This document shows, one piece after another, positions 21,967 to 32,802 of a stretch of 64,000 nucleotides of DNA. The notes beneath the pieces were generated by a model that was not told the DNA's origin, made no database searches, and worked only from the letters and a program-made list of their open reading frames with translations. Each line of letters starts with the position of its first letter. Within the stretch, counting starts at the first letter, position 1. The DNA lies in NCBI GenBank assembly GCA_015680905.1, contig CM027377.1, forward strand, positions 64,873,501 through 64,937,500. The letters are read 5' to 3'. Source of the DNA: Coptis chinensis. Its lineage: Eukaryota > Streptophyta > Magnoliopsida > Ranunculales > Ranunculaceae. The position numbers and the translations under genes are program-made.

Positions 21967-22149
21967 TCCATATACCATCTTATCTACACACAAAAAGAGG
22001 CAACGTCAAATGCCCAGAGGAGAATACCAAAATATAGCCAGCAATGGAGATGGAAAACCATAAAAGAAACCTCGGATGGAAGGACCTGAAGAAGCACTTC
22101 CCTCGATGGACAAAATGCCAGAAGAGGTCCTAGACTCGATCAAGAACTA

Positions 22150-23083
22150 GAGCTACCTCAAATGGCCAACTCCACTCAAACATGGCTCCTTGGGTACCAG
22201 AGACCAGAGAACCTACTGCAAGTTCCATAAGAGTAAGGGTCACAATACCAGAACCTGTAGGACCCTAAAAAATAGACTACAGGATTTGATTAAAAGGGGG
22301 TATTTGAAGCAGTTCGTAGCACACGAAAGCAGGCAAATGCAGTACAACCAGAGGAGATCAGCACGTCGGTTCATGATCCCCCAGGTATTGGACCACTCAA
22401 TGGCTGGCTTCAGATAAACATGATTTCAGGAAATGCAAGTAAACAAAGTGGGCAGGTCACAGAAAAAGGGGCGCAAGATCAAATGCGCGTCGTCAAGCAA
22501 ATGAAGATCATGAACAACGAATTGACTACAGGTGCTCAAGTCAACGCATTACCCTACATAGATCCACTCATCCTCTTCACTGAGGTTGACTGTCTCAGTA
22601 TCCAGAGTCTACATGAGGATGCACTAGTTTTTACACTCCCTTTTGGAGATTATGATTTGCATCGTATATTGGTTGATCAAGGAAGTTCAGCAGATGTGTT
22701 ATACTATGTTGCATTCAAAACACTGCAGATTCCTGATTCTGAATTGGTCACCACCAACTCCAACTTGTATGGATTCAGCGAGGATCAAAGCTCTAACAGT
22801 TGGAGAGATCCAACTACCCGTAGCTACTGGTCCGGTAACTCTCATTATAAATTTTGTTGTGGTAAAAGCTAACATACCTTATCATATGATCTTGGGCAGG
22901 ACCTGGCTGCACAGACTTCGTGCTGTTCCCAGCACCTATCACCAATGTTTAAAATTCCCACATAACGGGAAAATTGAGACAATCAGAGGAGATCAGGTGG
23001 CTACCAAAACATGCTATGCTATGGCGACAAAGCAGTCCCCACTCCCTTTTGAATCAATGGAGGTGGGGAAACCTGCCAAATAG
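22150..23083 (+). pseudogene. gag-PR: Tat gag end and aspartic protease, broken
   Basis: Reads LKWPTPLKHG, then a zinc-binding YCKFHKSKGHNTRTC (C-x2-H-x4-H-x4-C), then the typical KNRLQDLIKRGYLKQFV. The protease follows near 22560: FTEVDCLSIQSLHEDALV, the active-site segment VDQGSSADVLYY near 22671 (the usual DNG or DTG is DQG here), and after a frameshift PYHMILGRTWLHRL. Several stops separate the pieces. It would have made nucleocapsid and the polyprotein-cleaving enzyme. Confidence 0.8.
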
Positions 23084-23089
23084 CAATTA

Positions 23090-24420
23090 CAGTTGGATCC
23101 CTCTCTCCTGGACCTAGTCCCAAGAGAGAGGGAGGATCCCCCCTCACTGGAGCCATTAGAGGAAGTGGAAATTGTGGGAGGCAGCTCGCCAAAAACCACT
23201 TTCATTGGCACCTTATTGAGTTCTGAAGAGCGCCAGGCTCTAATACACTTCCTCCGAGAACACAAAGACATGTTTACTTGGTCATTCGAAGAAATGTCAG
23301 GAAATGTGGCATGCCACCGGCTCAATGTCCACAGTGATGTAGTAGTAGTCAAGCAGAAACCGAGAAAAATAGGTGCTGACAAATCCAAAGCAGTAAAAGT
23401 CAAAGTTGAAAAGCTAAAGGTAGCTAATTTTGTCAGGGAAATCAATTTCCCCACCTAGATTTCTAATATTGTCCCAGTACACGTAAAAACAATAGGTCAT
23501 GGAGAATCTGTATTGATTTCATAGATCTGAACCGCGTGTGTCCAAAAGACAGTTACCCTTTACCACGGATTGACAAATTGGTAGATGTAATGGCTGGACA
23601 TGAACTGTTATCTTTCACAGATGGGTCATCTAGCCACAACCAGATCCCATTGCATGAGGAAGACCACAATCATGCTAGTTTCACAACTAAGGATGGCCTG
23701 TACTGTTATCAGGTCATGCCGTTCGAACTGAAAAATGCGGGAGCCATGTACCAACGTTTGGTAAACAAAAATATTTAAAGGATTGATAGGTGACATTGTG
23801 GAGGCGTATGTAGATGATCTCTTGATCAAAAGCCTAAGACATGGAGATCATCTCTCTCACCTGAAACGTGCATTTGGCATTCTCTGAGAGTATCGTATGA
23901 AATTCATCCCTGCGAAATATGCTTTCGCTGTCTCATTAGGGAAGTTTTTAGGGTATCTGGTTACTAAGAGAGGAATCAAGGCAAACCCAGATCAGATCTG
24001 GGCACTCATAGAAATGCTTTCACCTAAAAACATGGAAGAGGTTCAAAAATTTACAGGCAGGTTAGCAGCTCTGAACAGGTTCATCTCCAAGAGTTCAGAC
24101 AAGTGCAAACCTCTGTTTCAGTTACTACGAAAGAATACCTCATTTGCATGGATGGAAGTATACTAAAACGCATTCGATCAACTCAAAACATAGTTGGGGG
24201 CACCACTAATCTTTTCCAAACTAGTTGAGGGACAAGTTTTTGGGTCTTTTTCTCTGTTCATCTGACTACGGTATCAGTTCTGTACTGATATGTGTGGACG
24301 AAAAGAAGGTTAAAAAACATGTCTATTTCTTAAGCCAAACGCTCCTACCAACAGAAACAAGGTACCCTAAACTTGAAAGAGTCGCTTTAGCTCTTGTTTT
24401 TGCAGCAGAGAAATTATGAC
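23090..24420 (+). pseudogene. RT-RH: Tat reverse transcriptase and RNase H, broken
   Basis: A linker (23093-23458) contains FTWSFEEMSGNVACHRLNV. RT pieces are RVCPKDSYPLPRIDKLVD, FTTKDGLYCYQVMPFELKNA, and the catalytic YVDD at about 23807-23818 after an in-frame stop. The expected palm motif MDAYSGYNQI reads TDGSSSHNQI. The connection domain (23897-24166, GYLVTKRGIKANPDQI) and RNase H (24225-24419, TETRYPKLERVALAL) follow in other frames. Family role: copying element RNA to DNA and degrading the RNA strand. The copy is inactive. Confidence 0.85.
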
Positions 24421-24590
24421 AATACTTCCAGTCCCACACTATCAGAGTAGTGACAGAGTACCAGTTACAATCAGTTCTGGAAAGGCCAAACACGTCAGGA
24501 AGGTTAGCTAAATGGTCTGTGCAACTGTCAGAGTATGATATTATCTACGTCCCAAGAATATCAGAGTTGGGTTAGACACTAGTAGAATTC

Positions 24591-25003
24591 TTGGGAGACT
24601 TCCCAATGACCTACACTGGATACGACTCAACAATCCCTAGTTCAGATGATAGCATCCTACCTGAATTCCCAAACACCCGCCCAGACCCCTGTGAGCCATT
24701 CTCCAGATGGCAACTGTTTGTGGATGGATCTTCAAACGACAGAGGCGCAGGAGTTGGAGCTGTGTTAGTTACTCCTGACAACATGCGACCGACTGGAGAA
24801 ATCTATCCGGTGGGTTGGAATGTCTCTAACAGTGAGGCAGAGTACGAGGTGACACTTGATGGCTTCATAATAGCTCTCGACCTGGGCCTGACATACCTCA
24901 CAGTTTTTAGTGACTTACAGCTGGTTGTGTTTCAAGTTGATAGAGGTTATGAGGCCAGGGATGAACAAATGGCTAAATACCTAGAACTAGTAAGGGGTTT
25001 TTA
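24591..25003 (+). pseudogene. aRH: Second (archaeal-type) RNase H domain of Tat
   Basis: WQLFVDGSSNDRGAGVGAVL, SNSEAEYEVTLDGFIIALDL and FSDLQLVVFQVDRGYEARD follow the D-x-S...E...D pattern of a second RNase H. This domain between RNase H and integrase is known from the Tat lineage. The 137-codon frame is open, one of the better preserved parts, and ends at a stop shortly before the integrase linker. Confidence 0.8.
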
Positions 25004-25339
25004 GGGCAAATTTGAGAATATTTAGTTTTATCAGCTGCCTCGATCAGAAAATCGACACACAAATACTTTGGCATATGTTGCCTCAATGTTGGGCAATAAC
25101 GAGTCTCGCTCCATCCCTATAGAGTTCCAAGACAAACCTAGCATCCAAGCATCCACTGTTATAATAGTTTGTGTTATTCTAGCCACCACACCAAATTGGA
25201 TGGATCCATACAAGTCTTACCTCAAAGACAGAACACTCCCGGAGGAGAAGAACACAGCAAGGCATCTTCTTGCAAAGGTACCAAGGTTTACCCTCATTGA
25301 AGATGATATATCTCTACAATAAGTCCTTTCTGGGACCTC

Positions 25340-26421
25340 ATCTCCAATGTCTCTCCCCAGGCCTCACTAAACAAGTCATGTGAGAGGTTCACGAAGGAAT
25401 TTGTGGCAACCAAGCTGGGGGCAGAACACTAGCTCTCAAGATCCTAAGGCAAGGATACATTTGGCCTTAAATGCAAAAGGATGCACAAGTTTTTGCCCGT
25501 AAATGTGAAAAGTGTCAACGACATGCTCCACTAATCTATACTCTAGCTATAGAGCTATACCCATTGGCCAGCCTATGGCTATTTGCACAGTGGGGAACTG
25601 ACATTGTGGGACCCTTGCCACCCACTCCTGGCAATGTCAAATTCTTACTGGTCGTGACGGATTACTTCACTAAATGGATTGAAGCAGTTCCCCTTGTCTT
25701 CATTCAGGAATAAGACGTCAAAAAGTTCATTTGGAACAACATTGTCTGTAGGTTTGGCATACCCAAAGTCATCATCTCAGATAATGGGCAACAGTTTGCT
25801 GGTGGATTGGTCGCTGAACTCTGTGAGCAGTTTCACATTACCCATCTTTTCTCAACTCCAAGGTATCCCTAAGGCAATAGCTAGGCTGAGGCCTCCAATA
25901 GGGTTATTTTGGATAACATGAAGCACAAATTAGATGATACAAAGGGTTTATTGGTCGAGGAACTACCTAAGTTCCTATGGGCATACCGTACTACACCCAG
26001 ATGATCGACTGGTGAGTCCCTATTTTCACTGACCTACGAAACTGAAGATGTCATACCCCACGAACTGGCAACTCCCACTCAGAAGTTAGACATTGTGCAC
26101 ACCCTGGACAATGAGGAATTATTATGTAGAGAAATGGATCTCTTAGATGAAAAGCGAGAAGGTGTCACACTGCACTTGGCTGCCAACCAGCAGATTCTGA
26201 AAAGATCATACGACAAGAGAGTCTGAATTCGAGCTTTCAAATCTGGCGATCTAGTTCTGTGTGAGATCCCAAAGCAAAATGACAAGCTTGGGCCCAACTG
26301 GGAAGGACCATACATCATCGACAAGGTTGGTCGAACTGGTTTTTACTACCTACATATTGTTGAAAGGGACATTTTTGTCAAACCATGGAATGCCCAACAC
26401 TTTCGCAAGTACTATCAGTAA
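25340..26421 (+). pseudogene. INT: Tat integrase, broken
   Basis: The zinc domain starts VHEGICGNQAGGRTLALK. The second histidine expected after N is Gln (25411-25413), so the HHCC site is incomplete; KCEKCQRHA supplies the two cysteines. The core shows WGTDIVGPLPP, VVTDYFTKWIEA, an ISDNGQQF segment near 25780 and AEASNR near 25890 in shifted frames. The C-terminal part (26230-26421) ends with GPYIIDKVGRTGFYYL and WNAQHFRKYYQ before TAA. In-frame stops occur before the zinc domain's WP motif partner and after the core. Confidence 0.85.
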
Positions 26422-26631
26422 ATTGTTATTTCATGCTTCTTTATGCATTGCTTATTCTCTCCAGTCATCAATAAAGTTCTTCACCTTGCAATCGAATTTA
26501 TTCCTTGCGTCAGTTCTTTATTTATTATCAACAATGGACTAAGCTTTTAGGGAATTATCTTTTCACTATTTGTTCAAGAATATTGTATGCTAATTTGCTT
26601 TAGAACTAGTGATACTGAGTTTGGGGAAGCT

Positions 26632-26821
26632 GAACTGTATGCCAGTTCCTTTCTCATCCCTATGTAGCCTGAACTGTACGCCAGTTCTTTCAGATTGAGA
26701 TTATCCTCAATGGGTTAAGCCTATAGGGAATCTAACCACACTAACTGTTCAGTAAACTGTATGCCAGTTTGACTTGGAACCAGAGATAGTGTTCTTGGGA
26801 GCCCAAACTGTATGCTAGTTC
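26632..26821 (+). repeat. Four dyad repeats GAACTG-TATGC-CAGTTC
   Basis: Imperfect copies at 26632-26648, 26671-26687, 26754-26770 and 26805-26821. In the first two, both 6-base arms are intact and the spacer is TATGC or TACGC. The third changes both arms in a matched way (AAACTG/CAGTTT). They lie just after the integrase stop. Confidence 0.7.
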
Positions 26822-27410
26822 CTTGAGCCCTCATAACATAAAAAATGGGGGTTGCTGGGAAGATCTGGGTTGGATCCAGATCCTACCACGCAATCATTGG
26901 CCTGGAATTATATCGGCATGATGGCGCTGAGGAAGACTCCCCCACTATTGTTCTGGCGATAACCTATTTATTTTTTAAATAAATAGGACTTATCGTTATT
27001 AAAAACAGTGTTGTGCTTAAGGCACCCAATTACTTTCGCAAAGACACATGGCTCCTATGGGACGTTGTGTCTCTATTACGATCGAACTTTCAGTTATAGT
27101 TAACTTAAACGACTCCCATGATATCCTGGTCAGATTCTGGTTATGCCTCATTTTAACCTGTTTAGCCTATTAGGGTCACCTATTGTTGTTCCAAATGAAC
27201 TTTGGGGGCATCAGGGGTAGAATATGCATAGTAGTACATGTCATTATATGTTATATAACATAAAATTCTTTAAATGCATGCATAAACTAGAAGAGATGCA
27301 GAGCTTAGTAAGTAAATAGTATGTGAGCTACATACCTCAATATTATAGACCCATAGAATAATTGTTTCAAAATAAATGTTTTCTAAATCATGAATTGAAT
27401 AGCTAAGTCT
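26822..27410. other. Non-coding stretch between integrase and antisense ORF
   Basis: No gene. Contains a polypurine-like CTTTGGGGGCATCAGGGG at about 27200-27217, possibly a secondary plus-strand primer. Confidence 0.5.
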
Positions 27411-30109
27411 TTACTTAGCCTGTTGAGCAGGGGTAGAATCGAACTTTGGCTCAACATCAGTACTTGTTGTTGCACCAGCATCAAGAACTCCTGGATTACT
27501 TTCTAGAACTAACTGTGTGGTTGCATTAGTTGGAATGGTTGAAGGTTGAACAGAACACTCACCTGGAACTGGCACATGCAAAATAGGAAGCTAAACGGGA
27601 GGCATGTCATCATCGGTGCCTTCTTCAGAAGATGAGGAGGCATCAGCATAAGTTCATTCTTAATCGCTGAGATACTGGTATTTAGATCAGAAAATAAGAT
27701 GAAATGGTTGGTCACCCGTCCCTGATCATCCAACTGAGAAATATACCCAGTAGCCTCAATAGCCTCCTCAAACTTAACTTGTTTAGCTGCATTGAAGGAC
27801 TCTTCAAAAACATCAAGTACTCTCAGAGCAAAACGAATGACATTTTCAGCTGACCTCTTCTTTACCTCCTAGACCACCTTGGAATAGAACTCAGAGGTCT
27901 TTGCCAAGAGATCATCAACTTTCTTTTCAGAACGTAGACACTTCTCCTTGAGAACCCTCTCATAGCTTGTCATGACTTCATTTGCATGAGTAATGGCTTG
28001 GCTAAGGGTTCTCATTTCAGTATTCCTACGGTAAAGTTCCCCCTGAACTTGGTCATGCTTTGCTTACAGAGTGGTGAATTGAGAATGCAGTCCAAAGAAT
28101 TTCACTTTCCAAGAAGCAGCCTCGGCAGCTCCCCTTTGGGCTTTGTCTAGAGAATTTCGGAGGTTGGCAATGGTCTCTTTCATGTTCTTGAAACCAGTGT
28201 CTGACTTCTTCTCTCTGGCCAAAAGCTGGTCAACCTGGATCTGCAGCTCCTCATCTCTTTTCTCAGCAGCTTTTTTCGCCTAGATTTCCTCACCAGTGTA
28301 GCCATGTCATCGGCAGTTGTATTTGTTCTTTCATGACCTAAAGTTGGTTCTTTCATGGCCAAGAAGTTATTTACCAAATTCAAAAATACAGGGTGTGTAA
28401 GTAACACAATGAGAGAAATAGAACATTGTACAGAGAAGGAAGTCTTACCTTAGCAAGATAAACGACAGATATATGAAAGGACAAATCCAGACTACAAGCC
28501 ATATTGGCTTCAGCTTTATTAACAGGAAGTCGCACAGCTTCCAGAACTCCAAGCGTGATATCAACATCATTAACGGAGTGCTTGTTAGTGACGGGAAGCT
28601 CATCAGTTCGTCCCTAACGCCTCATCTCCACGATCATCTCCCTTTCAGGAGAATCTGGAGATTGTGGCAAGAAGGGAATGTCGTCACTCACCCCTCTCCT
28701 ATCTACAAATCGAGGAGGGGGGAGAGCAACAGTTACAGCAGTTGTCTGAGCAATGCCCTTCCCCTTTCGGTCATCGGGGAGGGAAGGATCAATAGTCAAA
28801 AGTACAAAGTCACCAGCCTGTTCAGAACCTATGGGAGGGTCTAGAACTGGTAGGGGTACAACTACTTTCTCAAAAGACTTACCAGAATCGGGAATAGTCA
28901 CATGAACCTTGAAAAGTGTTTCTTCATTCACAGAGAGAGGACGAAATTTCATTTTCTTACCAGATAGGGCAACATTAGAAGCAAGAGCAGGATCAACTCT
29001 CTTCAGTCTTGAACGATTGGACACACGCACTTCCCTCTTCAAACTGCTAGCAGCCAGAAGTTCATGAGGCAGTTTAGGGCCCCTCCCGCTAGTGATCACA
29101 CAATCATCACTGACAGCAGGCTCCTGAACTGAGCCCGATGTCACAGCATCGCTGGAGGTTGCCACAGAACTCTTCTCCTTGCGGTTTCCTCTTCTTCTAG
29201 TACTTAAAGATAATTTATCTTGAACTAGAGGAGGAAGAAGTCCAGCATCTTGATCCATAGGAGGAGGAAGTAATGTGCGCCTAGAATTCACAGTATTTAT
29301 CCCAAAAGGGGAAAAGCCAGGGGCAAGTGCCAGCAGTTCTTCAGCAGACATGTTGAAATATTTAAAAAGACGGGTGGGGTCAGGAACTATCACCCAGGGC
29401 ATCCTTTGATCCTTGGGGATCTTCTTGATGAAATTTACCGTAACAGCATCAGTTGTAGTTAATTGGTTCCAGGGGGAAAAGTCATCTAAGGAAGAATAGT
29501 AAAAGAACTCAGTCGAAAAACTCTTATGATGATTATAAAATTCATGAGAAAATATACTTACTGGTTGGAGCATGAGTGTGTTTTCTGGGAATCGGAATCC
29601 CCACTGGCTCACCCTCAGCATCCAGAGGATGAACGTCCCACGCATCACCCAACACTCGAAGGTGGTGATCAGCCCAACCCTCGTCACTTTGCTTTCCCTC
29701 GAAAAAAATGACAGGAGAATTCTTGTCTCTGGTCATGAGGTAGTAGTAAGATTGGTCCCGAATACGGTGGACCTTATAGAAATATCCAAATACCCAATGA
29801 TTTAGAACGAATCCATGTTTCTTGGCCAGTATGGCAGAGTACATGACAGTTCTGTAGAACAGGGGTGCTGCTTGACCAAGAGCAAGATTGAAGTGAATTA
29901 GACATTCTCTTAACAGTGGGTAGAGGGGAAGAGTACGTGAGTCTAGCCCTACGTTGACTGATGGTGATGAGCGCTACTTCCTTGTAGGCCAACTCATCAG
30001 ACAATCTCCCCCACTCAAGACCAATATCGGCACCTATGTGAAATTTCTCTCGGATCAGTTCCAGGGAGGAAATATCTCCGAAGTTTATAAGTGACCAGTT
30101 GGGATTCAT
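27411..30109 (-). pseudogene. Antisense ORF of Tat element (gypsy-type transposon protein)
   Basis: Runs opposite to gag-pol. The start MNPNWSLINFGDISSLELIR lies at 30109. After a frameshift near 29950, an open piece contains SAILAKKHGFVLNHW and FEGKQSDEGWADHHLRV. This matches the protein called putative gypsy-type transposon (Pfam Transposase_28, from memory), known as an antisense ORF of Tat elements. A 76-nt intron is likely at 29486-29561. Exon 2 continues DDFSPWNQLTTT, then a basic Ser-rich region, and further down (28200-27500) a coiled-coil-like part with KETIANLRNSLDKAQRGAAE and two stops. It ends TPAQQAK before TAA at 27411-27413. Molecular role unknown. It has its own TATA box. Confidence 0.7.
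29486..29561 (-). other. Predicted 76-nt intron in antisense ORF
   Basis: Donor A|GTAAGTATATTTTC and acceptor TTCCTTAG|ATGAC. The upstream exon is open in the frame of position 29844 and the downstream exon in the frame of 29687. These frames differ by exactly the shift produced by removing 76 nt. The intron is AT-rich, as plant introns are. Confidence 0.65.
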
Positions 30110-30197
30110 GATCGGAAAAGAAAGAAAGTTTGGAGTTTTGGTTAAAACCCTAACTGGAGATCAAAGGGTCTAGTATACAGGGAAAAGGTACCAGATC

Positions 30198-30206
30198 CCT
30201 TTTATA
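30198..30206 (-). promoter_or_regulatory. TATA box of the antisense ORF
   Basis: TATAAAAGG on the minus strand, about 90 bp upstream of the ATG at 30109, outside the LTR. Supports independent antisense transcription. Confidence 0.5.
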
Positions 30207-30426
30207 CAGATATGATGGACGGTTACGATTAGCCCAAACATTGAATCTTTTCAGGATAGAACTGCCATCATTACCTTTTTTGGGAAATAACATGTCTATT
30301 CGAGCCATCTTTTTAGAGCCTTAATTAGTTAAGTACTATACGTAAGCAGTTCCAACAACTGTTTATGAAAAAGATTCTCACGCCAAAAGCAATGTCGCTT
30401 CAAGCACCCACGTGCTAGATGGCATG

Positions 30427-30438
30427 AGAGGGGGAATC
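30427..30438 (+). promoter_or_regulatory. Polypurine tract of the Tat element
   Basis: AGAGGGGGAATC directly before the LTR start TGTAAGGGGG. Confidence 0.6.
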
Positions 30439-31119
30439 TGTAAGGGGGATTTCCCATCATTGATTAGATGACACGTGTATGAGAAATGACCCATGACTAT
30501 AAATGTCCAGAATGAGATGAGGACCATCGGATCATTTCTGTGAATAAGTGATCTCGTGTTTAGCACGAGTGTTTAGTAGGCGCCAGACACGTGACTAATC
30601 GCCTCTAAGCATAATAGTTCTCCAAGTCATTAGAAACTGATATGGACAGCTCCTGAACAGAAGGAAACTGAATAGGGCGGTCTTTGATGATAAGGAAGGA
30701 ATCGTAATGACATATCTTAAGAGTTACCTTTTAGATATAATCTTCCCATATATGATGGGACATTATGATCAACAAGGAAACCTACCTCTAATAAGATATG
30801 GTCTAGAATCAGACTTCCATAAGAAGAGGATTCCTAATAGGAAGGCAGAGTCCAAAGCTGGAAGGGAACCCACAAGCGGTAAGGTTTACTCTAACCCTAG
30901 GACTCTAAAAGCTCTTACTATATAAACTATTGAAATTCGCTCTTAGGAATGACAAAAAAGATGGTTTGATTCTCTTAAATAAACAAGGAGATACGTAGGT
31001 AGCCCCCAGGTGGTTCAACCCTGAACTCTATATCATCTCATCCCTTCTCTATCAAGAAAGGAGCTCCTGAATCACAAGGCATAGAGGAGGATCAGGGGAT
31101 ATTTAGAAAATCCCCTACA
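30439..31119 (+). repeat. 3' LTR of the Tat element
   Basis: 681 bp with inverted termini TGTAAGGGGGATTT and AAATCCCCTACA. TATA box ACTATATAAAC at 30917-30927. The GAGATACGTAGGTAGCC stretch near 30990 is typical of Tat-lineage LTRs as I recall them. No matching 5' LTR in the window. Confidence 0.7.
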
Positions 31120-31760
31120 ACGGGGTCAATGATGTTGAGCTCATTTATGCTTCTAGTAGGGTTCGAAGAGGTAAAAAGGCCTTTGAAATGTTCTTCAATG
31201 ACACTACTGATAGCATGTCACTCTTCTGCCCAAGTTCTATCTATCTTTTTTAATTTGTTAATCTCGATACATTTTCTCTTTACAACAATTGATAGGTGAA
31301 AATACTGAGAGTTCGTGCCATCACAGTGTAGAATAGTATCCCTTGATTTGTCTCTCCATAAATTTTCTTCAGGTTCGATCGCTTGGTTAAGTTCTTCTAG
31401 GAGCCTACTTTCGAGGGATGGGCTGGATTTTGGGTTCGACTGGCATTTCCTTATCTCTTCTCGTAAACTTTTGATACCATAGTGGATATTTCCAAAAACA
31501 TCTTTATTCCACTTTTTGAGGTCACTCTTGACTTTCTTCAAATTAGTGCAAATCCGATAAGGTTCAGATCCTTGAGAGAGAGTGTTTCAGGCTTTGGAGA
31601 TCACATTTTTACAATCCGGCTCATTCGACCACATTGATTGGAAGTGAAATGGTTTGGGTGCAGGGTGTGTACGTTGTGTAAGGTATACAACTATAGGTCC
31701 ATGGTCTGATTTAATGATCGGTAGATTTACGGTTCTAGCATTTGGGAAGCACTTGTATTC
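31120..31760 (-). pseudogene. LINE ORF2 fragment (endonuclease end to RT start)
   Basis: On the minus strand: FPNARTVNLPIIKSDHGPIV (end of the endonuclease with its SDH motif), then KKVKSDLKKWNKDVFGN and CDGTNSQYFHLS, then EHFKGLFTSSN where it meets the Tat LTR at 31119. It is closely similar to the large LINE at 32714-39405 and includes the short stretch missing there. Both ends are truncated; the Tat element probably cut its 3' side, and the other side is lost. Confidence 0.8.
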
Positions 31761-32445
31761 GGAGAGAGAAACGAGACAAGGTATTTTTCTAGTTTTCTCA
31801 AACCCCATATTTTCCATTCTCTCTTTTATATACCTTAGACGTAATCAATTCTCTGATATTTATATATGTATATATTCTTTTAATATTATTATTGACTTAT
31901 TGGATGTCCTAGTTGTTGTAATATTTTTCAGCGAATCATGTCATTTGAATAATGGAGATAATTAAGCCTTTCGAGTGTATCATGTGATGTTTTAAGGGTC
32001 ATTGATTGAAAGTTTGTCCTAAAATGGGTAAGGTCGTATGTTAAAACTATATACAACTCCCTTTTTCTTAAAATGTGATCAAATGGATTTTTACAGGGAT
32101 TGAGTTTCAGCTTATTGTGAAACTTTATAGAGTTTAAGTTCACTTGGTAACTATTGGTAATAAACCTTTAGACTAAAATGCGTTAATGGTGTAAGGGGAG
32201 GGGAATGTGGACATATTATTTGAGCAATTTGAAGTGTCTTACATAGTGTGATTACAAGTTCGTCAACTTATGTCACTTTCTTTTCCACTCAATTCCTTAA
32301 ATTTTCAGCGGCATCCCTAGTGTATTTGTTGTGCTTTCTTCTATAAGAAAATATTCAGTTGATACCATTTTTTAAATTTTGTTTTATTTTTTGATGGTAA
32401 GGGTGTGAATGAGTTGCTAATGTAGTTTAAATATCTTCTTGCTAG
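31761..32445. other. Upstream region or 5' intron of the FOLB exon
   Basis: AT-rich host-like sequence with no transposon similarity I can see. It ends in a pyrimidine-rich stretch and GCTAG directly before the exon, so at least its right part is probably an intron in the 5' UTR. Confidence 0.4.
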
Positions 32446-32650
32446 GTGAAACAATGAATGAAGAGGAGATTGCTAATAGGGACAAACTTATACTAAAGGG
32501 ATTAAAATTCCATGGGTTTCATGGAGTGAAACCTGAGGAGAAAAAGTCGGGTCAGAAGTTCTTGGTTGACGTGGATGCAAGGTTAGATCTTCGTCCGGCT
32601 GGGAAATCTGACTGCTTGTCTGACACTATCAGTTATACGGAAATTTATCG
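32446..32650 (+). CDS. FOLB: Dihydroneopterin aldolase, first coding exon
   Basis: From ATG 32454 the exon reads MNEEEIANRDKLILKGLKFH, then GFHGVKPEEKKSGQKFLVDV, and later SDCLSDTISYTEIYR. This is the highly conserved N-terminal half of plant dihydroneopterin aldolase, which splits 7,8-dihydroneopterin into 6-hydroxymethyl-dihydropterin and glycolaldehyde in cytosolic folate synthesis. The family forms octamers from chains of about 120-150 residues; only about 66 are here. The exon is bounded by an acceptor-like TTGCTAG and a strong donor CG|GTGAGT at 32651 (phase 2). It has no stop or frameshift. I could not find the second half (VKEVVEG...LLE) downstream to 64000. A LINE lies 54 bp past the donor. 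It is either the first exon of a gene with a very large intron or a gene fragment. Confidence 0.85.
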
Positions 32651-32703
32651 GTGAGTTAAGATTGAGAATGTTGTTGAACGACTGGAAGTCTTTTGCGGTG
32701 TTT

Positions 32704-32713
32704 GTCTTTTTCA
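32704..32713. repeat. LINE target-site duplication, left copy
   Basis: GTCTTTTTCA, identical to 39406-39415 on the other side of the LINE. Confidence 0.75.
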
Positions 32714-32802
32714 TTTTTTTTATTTATTTATTATTATTATAGATAAAAGGGAAACACTTCCAAACTAGGAAGTGCTCCCCAGAGAGTGCATACATAATTC
32801 AA

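Larger units (their letters stand above)
21967..31119 (+). mobile_element. Tat-lineage Ty3/gypsy element, 5'-truncated in view, degenerate
   Basis: Order on the plus strand: end of gag, protease, RT, RNase H, second RNase H, integrase, repeats, an antisense ORF, polypurine tract, 3' LTR. The second RNase H before integrase and the antisense ORF after it are marks of the Tat lineage. The 5' LTR and most of gag are not present; S1 sits at the break. Many stops and frameshifts show an old copy. The 3' LTR ends at 31119 inside LINE sequence. Confidence 0.8.

Noticed and set aside
23014-23454. 146-codon minus-strand ORF
   Set aside because: Shadow of the Tat pol coding region.
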